From Nocardia sp. SYP-A9097 (GTDB lineage Bacteria > Actinomycetota > Actinomycetes > Mycobacteriales > Mycobacteriaceae), in assembly GCF_009649815.1 (NCBI RefSeq), contig NZ_WJIC01000007.1:331119-395118 (forward strand): 64,000 bases of DNA. The letters run 5' to 3'. The notes under the pieces were generated by a model, which saw nothing but the letters and a program-made list of their open reading frames with translations, had not been told where the DNA came from and made no database searches. Positions within the stretch are counted from its first letter, which is position 1. Every line of letters starts with the position of its first letter. Of this stretch, positions 57,848-64,000 are shown in pieces. The translations under genes and the position numbers were made by a program.

Positions 57848-59143
57848 TCAGCCAGCCTCGCCGAAACCCGACTCCAGCACAGCCGAAGAGTCCGGTGCCC
57901 GCTCGGGCGAGGCGATGTAATGCCGCTCCGTGACCCCCTCCCGGGAGTGCCCCAACTGCTTCGCGGCCGTCTTCGAATCCGATGCCTCGGCGATCAACGT
58001 CGCGACCGTCTTCCGGAATGTGTACTGAGTCACATCCTTGTACAGCATGCCTCGGGCGTCCCGCCAGGTCCGGTTGAAGTTGTGCGGATCGCGAAGCACT
58101 CCGCCGCGGCCGGGAGGAACGAGCAGAACCTTGTCCTCGACCTCCACGACGCCGCCACCCATTTCACGAAGCGCCTTCACCTCACACATCCCCACCTGTT
58201 TCGGGTCGTCGCGCAACCGCTTCAACATGCGGGTCGTGAAGTCGGGGAGCGCGACAATCCGGTACCCCGCATCGGATTTCGCCCACTCCTGCCGAAACAG
58301 CCCCTTCGCGGCAAGTCTGACGACGGTCGCCGATACCGTGAACGTCGCCGGTTTCACATCGAGGTCGAACTGATCCCAGGACGCCGCCAGCGCTTCTCCC
58401 GGCCGCACTCCAGAGCCGAGAATCAAATCGGCGACGTCGAGCACGAGCCGATCACGCTTCGGACCGAGCGTGTACGCGGGTGTTCCCGGGATCTCGTTCC
58501 CGGCCAGCCACTCTCGAAGTTGAGAACGCAAGCCGTCCAAGCGTTCCCGCTCAATAGGCTGCGGCTTGATCTTGCGTCTGCGCAGGCGACAGGTGTCTCG
58601 TACGGGATTCTCCGCGAGGGCACCATATCGGACCGCGACCCCCATGATGCCGGTCAAGATGACCTTGTGCAGCCGGGCCTTCGACTTCAGTCCGGCAGCC
58701 GCGATCGACTGGATATGTTCGTCGAGCCGACCTGTATCCGCTTCCCACACACGAAGATTGCCGAGAGCGGGACGCAGCTTGATCGCGTCCTTTTTGGCGC
58801 GCTTGTCGTCGCTCGCGTCGATCTCCCCCTTGTATCGGTCATACGACTGCTGACCGACGCCTTCGTCACTCTTCACTTCGTCGAGCCACATATCCATCAA
58901 CAGCGTGAGGCGGGTATCGCGAGTGATTTTGCCGCGCGTGCGGCCCTTGTACTGCCGCTGGCGAGCCGTGAGCTTCCTTCGCAACTCTGCCTTCGCACTG
59001 CTCTCTGTCAGCCCGGTGGCCTCCACGAGGCGCCCCTTGCCGTCGTAGTCACGGAACGTGGCCCAAACCCTGACCCGCCCGTCCTTCTGCTCTTTGGCCC
59101 CGATGTCGCCGTAGCTGCCGAGCTCAGTTGCTGGCCTTGGCAT
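57848..59143 (-). CDS. int: tyrosine recombinase (tRNA-Lys integrase)
   Basis: 431 aa from ATG 59143. N-terminal arm-binding domain with RVRVWATFRDYDGKGRL; SAM-like core-binding domain around residues 90-180; catalytic domain with Arg I in LGSGVRPGEA (about 243), box II YTFRKTVATL, LGHSREG and nucleophile Tyr in ERHYIASP (about 407). All catalytic residues are present. Reads toward att site 3, 110 bases away, the typical arrangement of actinobacterial integrative elements. Close paralogue of the broken integrase at 48751. Confidence 0.93.
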   Translation of the reverse strand: MPRPATELGSYGDIGAKEQKDGRVRVWATFRDYDGKGRLVEATGLTESSAKAELRRKLTARQRQYKGRTRGKITRDTRLTLLMDMWLDEVKSDEGVGQQSYDRYKGEIDASDDKRAKKDAIKLRPALGNLRVWEADTGRLDEHIQSIAAAGLKSKARLHKVILTGIMGVAVRYGALAENPVRDTCRLRRRKIKPQPIERERLDGLRSQLREWLAGNEIPGTPAYTLGPKRDRLVLDVADLILGSGVRPGEALAASWDQFDLDVKPATFTVSATVVRLAAKGLFRQEWAKSDAGYRIVALPDFTTRMLKRLRDDPKQVGMCEVKALREMGGGVVEVEDKVLLVPPGRGGVLRDPHNFNRTWRDARGMLYKDVTQYTFRKTVATLIAEASDSKTAAKQLGHSREGVTERHYIASPERAPDSSAVLESGFGEAG

Positions 59144-59171
59144 TTGCGTTACTCCGTCCTTTGGAGGCTAT

Positions 59172-59417
59172 TCATGCTGCTTCCGGCTGCTCCTCGGTGT
59201 GCACCATGTGCGCTTCGAGGTACGCGTCCAAATCAGCCACCCGATACATGCACGAGTTGCCCGACGGCTTCGAGTAGCGGGGCCCCTGCCCTTTGGCAGC
59301 CCAGTTCGCGAGGGTGCGGGGGTGGACGCCCAGATATCCGCCCGCTTCCTCACGAGTGAGCCACCGCTTGCCAGGCAGATCATCTCCCGCGCCACACTTG
59401 CTGCCCCCGGGCTTCAC
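59172..59417 (-). CDS. xis: excisionase/AlpA-like HTH protein
   Basis: 81 aa from GTG 59417. MerR/AlpA-type winged helix: RWLTREEAGGYLGVHPRTLA followed by NWAAKGQGPRYSKPSGN. Acidic tail. Sits 28 bases before the integrase in the same direction, the usual xis-int pair, and would control directionality of recombination. Confidence 0.88.
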   Translation of the reverse strand: MKPGGSKCGAGDDLPGKRWLTREEAGGYLGVHPRTLANWAAKGQGPRYSKPSGNSCMYRVADLDAYLEAHMVHTEEQPEAA

Positions 59418-60107
59418 AGCCGCTTTCCCGACTGTTCGGCCGATACGGATCCGGACGCGGCACGATCAACCCTCGATAGGACCCGAATCGTCAAGTCGCT
59501 CCCGGCTGAACGGTCTTCGCGAGAATCTGCGCCGCCCTGGGGAGACCATAGGCCCGGTTGCGACCCAGGATCTGTACGGCCGAAGCGCCGATAAGCGGCC
59601 CATGCGACTTACACGACGCCCACGCCGAGTGACGGCGGGGATTGTCTATTACCGGGCTCGCGTGAGGGTAGTTGGCTGAGCGTAGGAGTAGGTGCAGAGT
59701 CCTGGACATAGCGGCGGCCTTTGGATCGACGGAGGGACGTGCACCCAAGTACTGGCACCCCAGACCCCAAAAATCGCATAACGCCCCCGGAAACTTCGTC
59801 GACGTGCGCCTCCCGGACAAGTGGAAGTGCTTGCCGCAGACGAGGCTCTCCCAATCGGAGTCACATCGTCGTATGCCTTTGCGACTTCGGCGTGGTGGTC
59901 GCGGATTCCTACTGCTTCCCACCGCTGCCCAGATACCGACAGCTGGGACATGTGAACGGGAAGAAGATTCCTACCCCAGCGTCGCCATTCCAACGCCGGA
60001 TGCGCTATTGGTGATCGGTTGCGGGGCAACGTAATTCGGTGGCGTACAGCCCGCCTGCATTGCATGCACTACTTTCTCCAATTGCTGTAACGGATAGCTG
60101 CTATTAG
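59418..60107. other. decayed region of segment C
   Basis: No intact gene supported. One frameshifted minus-strand coding remnant is visible (59650-60010); the rest shows nothing I recognise. Confidence 0.5.
59650..60010 (-). pseudogene. frameshifted protein remnant
   Basis: One minus frame reads RWEAVGIRDHHAEVAKAYDD, ending VTPIG. The adjacent frame then continues GEPRLRQALPLVREAHVDEV and VMRFLGSGVPVLGCTSL. Joined, they form a plausible single protein broken by a one-base shift near 59850. Family not identified with confidence. Confidence 0.4.
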
Positions 60108-60265
60108 TCAGTTCGGTACATAAAGCTTGCTCTTATCCAGAAGGCGACTTGCCTCGCCAAGCTCATCCTCCAACCCCTTTCGCTCTGCGGGATCCAATTT
60201 TGGCCACCCAAGCCGATTCTTGATGGATTCTATTCTGGACTGCAGACCACGCTGGGAATTTCTTA
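60108..60265 (-). pseudogene. 3' end of a truncated helical protein
   Basis: Reads SQRGLQSRIESIKNRLGWP, then DPAERKGLEDELGEASRLLD to a stop at 60108. Amphipathic, coiled-coil-like and clearly coding in character, but the frame upstream runs antisense into the transposase piece, so the 5' part was replaced by that insertion. Confidence 0.45.
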
Positions 60266-60272
60266 CACGCCG

Positions 60273-60668
60273 GGTCAGGCGGGTGACAGTCCGCAGATGA
60301 CGGCGGTGCTGGACGGGATCGAGGTGCCCAAAACCGAGGGTGGGTGGCCGCGGGTGCGGCCGGTGCGGGTTTTGGCCGACAAGGCGTATTCCAGCCGGGG
60401 TAACCGGGAATGGTTGCGGCACCGCGGTATCCGGGTGACCATCCCGGTTCCCGCTGATTAGGCCGCACACCGCCGCAACCGAGGCCGCGCCGGTGGCCGT
60501 CCACCGGCGTTCGACTCGGTGATCTACCGCGACCGCAACGCGGTCGAACGGGGCATCAACCAGCTCAAACAGCATCGGGCTGTGGCCACTCGCTATGACA
60601 AACTCGCCATCCGTTACCTGGCCACCATCCACATCGCCGCGATCAACCAATGGCTACGACACCAGTGA
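60273..60668 (+). pseudogene. IS5-type DDE transposase fragment with amber stop
   Basis: C-terminal third of a transposase: VRVLADKAYSSRGNREWLR carries the second Asp region, AVERGINQLKQHRAVATRYDK the catalytic Glu, ending IHIAAINQWLRH. TAG at 60459-60461 replaces an expected Gln after IPVPAD. The N-terminal domain is missing. A GC hairpin follows the stop. Confidence 0.85.
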
Positions 60669-60694
60669 GGGCGGGCCGGTCCACCCGCCCTCAC
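60665..60694 (+). terminator. hairpin after transposase fragment
   Basis: GTGAGGGCGGG/CCCGCCCTCAC, 11-bp stem with 8-base loop, overlapping the transposase stop. No T run. Confidence 0.55.
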
Positions 60695-60781
60695 CACTTC
60701 GAAACACTCCCTAGGCGTTGGGGTGGCAGTCGAGGTGGGTGCGGGCACGGTCGTAACGCATTGTGGTGTACGCGCTCGCGA

Positions 60782-60798
60782 GTCCGGCACTACCGGAC
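60782..60798. promoter_or_regulatory. palindrome upstream of Phd/PIN operon
   Basis: GTCCGG-CACTA-CCGGAC, 6-bp arms, 48 bases before the antitoxin start. Toxin-antitoxin complexes usually bind such a site to autoregulate. Confidence 0.45.
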
Positions 60799-60845
60799 GG
60801 TGCCACTCAGTAGCACCGTATGGCACATCGCGCTACGATTGCTTC

Positions 60846-61115
60846 ATGCCCGCACAGCCTGAGATCACCCAACGCGACCTACGGAATCGGTCGAAGGAGA
60901 TCATGGATGCCGTCCAGCAGGGACAAGCGTTCACCGTCACCCGGGATGGGCATCAGATCGGAGAGTTGATTCCCTTGCGTCGGCGCAGGAGGTTCGTTTC
61001 CCGCGCCGAGTTCGCCGCGATGTCACGCAGCGCACCCGACATCTCGATCGACGCCTTCCGCGCCGATCAGGACGTCACCGCCGATCAGGAGATGGACGAT
61101 CCGTATGCCCGCTGA
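60846..61115 (+). CDS. Phd/YefM-type antitoxin
   Basis: 89 aa from ATG 60846. Typical start EITQRDLRNRSKEIMDAVQQG, then FTVTRDGHQIGELIPL. The C-terminal tail is disordered and acidic (DQDVTADQEMDDPY), the toxin-neutralising part. Overlaps the PIN toxin gene by 11 bases. Confidence 0.92.
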   Translation: MPAQPEITQRDLRNRSKEIMDAVQQGQAFTVTRDGHQIGELIPLRRRRRFVSRAEFAAMSRSAPDISIDAFRADQDVTADQEMDDPYAR

Positions 61116-61563
61116 CCACGAACAGGGCCTGCTCGACACCAACATCATGATCCTGCGCCGATGGATCGATCCGGAGCAGTTGCCGTCGGCTATGGCCATC
61201 TGTGCGATCACGCTCGCGGAGCTGTCGGCAGGTCCACATGAGGTGCGCCGCAACGACGAACAATCCGAGTACGACGAGCACATCGAGCGCGCCCGCCGCC
61301 TGGACGTGCTCCAACGTGCGGAGAACGAATTCGATCCGATCCCATTCGGCGTGGAAGCCGCGCGGATCTACGGCAGAGTGTGCGCCGGCGTCATCAGTGT
61401 CGGGCGCAAGCCGCGCCGCCGCATCGCGGATCTGATGATCGCTGCCGTGGCCATCGCTGAAGATCTGCCGCTGTTCACCACCAACCCGGACGACTTCCGC
61501 GGCTTGGATGAACTGCTGACCCTGGTTCCCGTGATACGACCCGACGTACCGAGATCCCGGTAG
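61105..61563 (+). CDS. VapC-like PIN-domain toxin
   Basis: 152 aa from ATG 61105. PIN acidic residues: Asp in LLDTNIMI, Glu in LAELSAG, Asp in RIADLMIAAVA, and TTNPDDFRGL at the end. A magnesium-dependent ribonuclease that cleaves tRNA or rRNA in related systems. Forms an addiction module with the upstream antitoxin, which helps keep segment C in the chromosome. Confidence 0.92.
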   Translation: MPADHEQGLLDTNIMILRRWIDPEQLPSAMAICAITLAELSAGPHEVRRNDEQSEYDEHIERARRLDVLQRAENEFDPIPFGVEAARIYGRVCAGVISVGRKPRRRIADLMIAAVAIAEDLPLFTTNPDDFRGLDELLTLVPVIRPDVPRSR

Positions 61564-61742
61564 AGGTTTGCTTGCGGCGAATGAGCGCGCAGACTCGATC
61601 CGCCCCGGGATAGCCCCAAACCTTCGGGGTCACTGCGCACATTTCCCGCGCGCAGGCATGCGGGGCGTACCCACCCGACCCCAGAACTTCACACCTCACA
61701 CCAATTTCTAGAGCACCACCAGCAAATTGACCGGAACTCGCC

Positions 61743-61778
61743 ATCAGCGGGTTCGGGGTTCAAGTCCCTGATGGCGCA
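61743..61778. mobile_element. att site 4 (right chromosomal end)
   Basis: 36 bases identical to 48624-48659. Only the tRNA 3' part is present, with no 5' half, so it is the displaced end left by integration. The following terminator is probably the original tRNA-Lys terminator. Confidence 0.88.
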
Positions 61779-61781
61779 AAA

Positions 61782-61824
61782 ACTCAGGTGAGGGCCTTAC
61801 ATAGGCTCTCACCTGAGTCGTTTT
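61782..61824 (+). terminator. terminator after att site 4
   Basis: 15-bp stem (61782-61796/61804-61818, one G-T pair), loop TTACATA, then CGTTTTC. Confidence 0.85.
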
Positions 61825-61864
61825 CGGGGTTGGCTCGAACAGGGGTGTCGGATGCTGGGTTTAT

Positions 61865-62593
61865 CTATCCGGCGGTCGCCTGGGTTCGGATGATTTGCTC
61901 GCGCTCGGCGTAGCGTTCGGCTGTGGTCTCGGAGATCTTGTTCAGGTAGGCGTCGAAGAATTCGAACAATCGTAGGAATTGGGCGAAGGCGCGGTCTACC
62001 AATGCGATGCTGCGGGTGCGGGCGGCTTCGTCGAGGACGATTGCCTCCAGGGTTTCCTGGATGGTGTCGCCGATGATCGCGTGATTGGCCTCGATTTCGA
62101 GGTGTTCGGCTCCGATGAAACGGAATTCGGCGTCGACGCCCATGCGCTGTACGTAGCTCAGGGCATGCGGCAGGGCGGCGCGGAACGCCGCCTCCATGAC
62201 CAGCAGGAGGACGATCCGTTCGATGTCTTCCTCGGCGCGATAGATTTCGGAGATCAGCGCGTAGGTGACATCACGGGTGGTCTCGTGGGTCCGGCCGAAC
62301 AGAGTGCGCACGTCCGGCACCGCGCCGTCGATAGTGCCCAGGTCCTGCAGGAACCACACCTGATGGCCGGCGTCCTCCTTGCGATGCTGCTCGGCAAGGA
62401 CTTTCAGCTGCGGATCCTCGATGATCTCGGCGGTGAGCCGGACCGCGTCCTGGAAACCCATGACCCAGAAGGTCGCCACCGACATGAACGGCAGAATGGT
62501 GGCGAGTGCCTCATCCCGGTCGAAGCGCTCGAAGGCCGGGTGCGCGGTGAGTTCCGCCTCCCGCGCCGTGATGTAGTCCTGCATCGATTTCAT
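61865..62593 (-). CDS. haem-oxygenase-like di-iron oxidase candidate
   Basis: 242-aa all-helical protein from ATG 62593. The helix EQHRKEDAGHQVWFLQDLG supplies Glu/His, EIYRAEEDIERI more acidic residues, and GAEHLEIEANHAIIGDTIQE a second His/Glu set. This spacing fits the haem-oxygenase-like di-iron oxidase (HDO) group, whose members cleave or hydroxylate amino acids and lipids in natural-product pathways. Starts two bases after the stop of the prenyltransferase, so it acts in the same pathway. Specific reaction unknown. Confidence 0.72.
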   Translation of the reverse strand: MKSMQDYITAREAELTAHPAFERFDRDEALATILPFMSVATFWVMGFQDAVRLTAEIIEDPQLKVLAEQHRKEDAGHQVWFLQDLGTIDGAVPDVRTLFGRTHETTRDVTYALISEIYRAEEDIERIVLLLVMEAAFRAALPHALSYVQRMGVDAEFRFIGAEHLEIEANHAIIGDTIQETLEAIVLDEAARTRSIALVDRAFAQFLRLFEFFDAYLNKISETTAERYAEREQIIRTQATAG

Positions 62594-62595
62594 TC

Positions 62596-63726
62596 TCAGT
62601 CGCCTTTCGTGGGGTTGATCGGACCGGCCGAGTAGCCCTCGACCGACAGATAAAGCGTCAGATTGTCCGGGTCACCGCTGGCGAGTTTCCTTGCTGCCCA
62701 AGCGATCAGGCCGGTCCCGGCGGCCAGGTCGCGACGGGCGATGGCGGCGACCGCGGTGGCGAACTCGGCCGATTGCCCGGCGGGCAGCAGCCGTTGCACC
62801 CGGCGCAGCGCGGCGGCGTCGTCGCGGACGTAGCAGCGGATCGGCAGGTACAGCGTCGCCTCGGTGGGGTGGGCCGGAGTCGCCGAGGTGAAGCTCCAAC
62901 AGACCATCGGCGGGCGCCGGTCGAATCGAATATCCGGCCCCAGCAGGTCCGCGCAGAACCGGGCTGCCCGGCCTGGGACGCACCCCGGCAACGGCGAGGT
63001 GAGTGCTTCGACGGTGGGGACATCGGCGAAATCGCCGGTGGTGTAGATCTTGACCCGGGCGTGCTCACCACCATTCAAATCCAGTGCGAATACCGAGAAA
63101 CCGGTCTCCACACGATCAAGCACGTTGTCGCTCAGCCACTCCCAGCCCTCGGTGAGGCCGAGGCGAGCCATGGCTTCGGCGATCAGCGCCCGACTGTGGC
63201 CGGGCCCGGCGGCCGTCGGATCGAAATACACCTTGATCAGTGGCGGGCCGCCCCGCCGTAGCGCCGCCGCCAAACCCATTCCATACATGGCGCTTTCAGC
63301 ACGCGGTTCGAATACTTCGCGGACCCGCTGCGCCGCGGTCAGGTCGGCAAGCCCGATACCCTGCAGATCCTGCAGGGTCCGCCATCCCGCTACCCAGCTG
63401 CTCGAGGGATCGGTAGGCCGGACCGACCCTTGCGGCTGGCAACCGACCCGGACCTCCCGGCGGCCCTCGCCGAAGACCACGGAGTACTCGAAAGGCGAAT
63501 TGTCATCTGTCACATCCGCTTTCGACGTCGTCGGCGGGGTATCCCCAAACGTGCCGTCCCCCCAGCCGCCGAACAGCGCAGTCACCAGACCCGCCACGTC
63601 CGCGCCACTGTCACCGAGCGCCGCGCTGATTCCGTGCAGATCAGTGATCGCCACATCTGCGAATGTTCGTTCAGGCAAAGGTTTTTCATCGATACGGTTG
63701 TCCGAGGCCAGGTCAGGGCTGATCAT
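62596..63726 (-). CDS. ABBA prenyltransferase, tryptophan dimethylallyltransferase-like
   Basis: 376 aa from ATG 63726. DMATS-family signatures: RREVRVGCQPQ, LIKVYFDPTAAG, ARVKIYTTG, TEATLYLPIRCYVRDDAAA and LTLYLSVEGYS, the paired Lys/Tyr strands that bind the prenyl diphosphate in the barrel. Soluble, Mg-independent transfer of a prenyl group to indole or another aromatic ring. Bacterial members are far rarer than fungal ones. Cotranscribed with the HDO-like enzyme. The promoter lies in 63727-64000. Confidence 0.82.
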   Translation of the reverse strand: MISPDLASDNRIDEKPLPERTFADVAITDLHGISAALGDSGADVAGLVTALFGGWGDGTFGDTPPTTSKADVTDDNSPFEYSVVFGEGRREVRVGCQPQGSVRPTDPSSSWVAGWRTLQDLQGIGLADLTAAQRVREVFEPRAESAMYGMGLAAALRRGGPPLIKVYFDPTAAGPGHSRALIAEAMARLGLTEGWEWLSDNVLDRVETGFSVFALDLNGGEHARVKIYTTGDFADVPTVEALTSPLPGCVPGRAARFCADLLGPDIRFDRRPPMVCWSFTSATPAHPTEATLYLPIRCYVRDDAAALRRVQRLLPAGQSAEFATAVAAIARRDLAAGTGLIAWAARKLASGDPDNLTLYLSVEGYSAGPINPTKGD

Positions 63727-64000
63727 GGATGCTCCATCGCCATCGTGCACGCGTCTCCCCGTACGCGAATTCACCACTGCGACAGTAAATTACGACGACG
63801 CTTACCGCAGAGCGCAGACACATGACAGCGGTATTGAGCGTCAAGCATCACACTTCGAAATCATGTTCAGCTCAGTGCCTGTCCGGGTTCTGATCGTTTA
63901 GGGAACAGACCGTGCGGGAGGTTGCCGGAAGTGGCCCGATGGAACGGAACCTCCTGGTAGCAACAGGAATTACCACATCCACTGTTGCCCAGAAGGTTCC
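63727..64000. other. upstream region of prenyltransferase, window edge
   Basis: No supported gene. GGAGGTT (63917-63923) and AACCTCC (63948-63954) form a 7-bp inverted repeat that could lie in the promoter or leader. The next gene is beyond the window. Confidence 0.4.

Larger units (their letters stand above)
57737..61778. mobile_element. segment C: integrase, excisionase and PIN toxin element
   Basis: 4.0 kb from att site 3 to att site 4. The only segment with an apparently active integrase and excisionase, lying next to the left att site as usual. Also carries frameshifted genes, a transposase piece and a Phd/PIN module. Confidence 0.8.

Noticed and set aside
57680..59359. 559-residue open frame on the plus strand
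   Set aside because: Antisense to the intact integrase and excisionase.
61564..61742. Further gene between the PIN toxin and att site 4
   Set aside because: Frames in this gap are short and have no motif or ribosome site.
63880..64000. Short minus-strand leader peptide near the window edge (precursor-peptide candidate)
   Set aside because: A frame of about 35 residues starting at a GTG exists but has no good ribosome site or recognisable leader/core pattern.

Overview
The window is high-GC actinobacterial DNA. Its gene content points to a mycolic-acid-bearing genus of the Mycobacteriales, most likely Nocardia. The main clues are a CmrA-like mycolate reductase, a DesA3-type desaturase with its own reductase, a lipoprotein L,D-transpeptidase of the LdtMt2 type, DUF4254 and XRE/DUF397 proteins, and a Rox-type rifamycin monooxygenase. 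The local order cmrA - HerA-like ATPase - orn - tRNA-His, followed later by the L,D-transpeptidase and tRNA-Lys, is the order I recall around Rv2509-Rv2518c in M. tuberculosis. Here that backbone is interrupted by a lysA paralogue and by about 22 kb between tRNA-His and the transpeptidase. The genus call is inference.

Layout, left half. 1-1766 is the end of an ABC-2 exporter operon. 2717-6720 is a complete conservon (cvnABCD): sensor-kinase-like protein, roadblock, DUF742 and GTPase. It is followed by a 39-aa peptide gene with its own terminator. 8456-11004 is a desaturase/reductase operon facing a TetR gene. 11829-15877 holds two MFS transporters and an XRE regulator. 16034-19253 is a PadR - dienoyl-CoA reductase - VOC operon with a palindromic operator. 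19877-24863 is the conserved cmrA/HerA/orn/tRNA-His block.

Middle. 24935-30984 holds a Tat-exported FAD oxidoreductase, a cyclase-family hydrolase, an XRE/DUF397 locus with unusual overlapping small genes, a GNAT enzyme and an Lrp/AsnC regulator. 30499-37484 reads as an amino-acid catabolic unit: regulator, fused indolepyruvate ferredoxin oxidoreductase, leucine/valine dehydrogenase and permease. It contains a 138-bp inverted-repeat element. 37523-42102 is a compact cluster of six unusual genes: CMP-kinase-like, HIT, methyltransferase, membrane/GAF-like, second HIT, and ThiL-like kinase. Then come a type II NADH dehydrogenase, a TetR/Rox pair with a palindromic operator, a cyclase-family hydrolase, a small secreted protein and the L,D-transpeptidase.

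Right. The 3' end of tRNA-Lys (48587) recurs at 55605, 57717 and 61743, and every copy is followed by its own terminator hairpin. These four att-like sites delimit three tandem integrative segments. A (48.66-55.6 kb) has a catalytically dead integrase remnant, a truncated CPBP protease, a lysin/holin pair and three IPT/TIG repeat proteins. B (55.6-57.7 kb) has only an AbiE-like toxin-antitoxin pair, followed by a decayed second tRNA-Lys. C (57.7-61.78 kb) has an intact integrase and excisionase, decayed genes, a transposase fragment and a Phd/PIN toxin-antitoxin pair. Beyond the last att site lie a haem-oxygenase-like enzyme and a tryptophan-dimethylallyltransferase-like prenyltransferase, apparently a small specialised-metabolite operon that runs toward the window edge.
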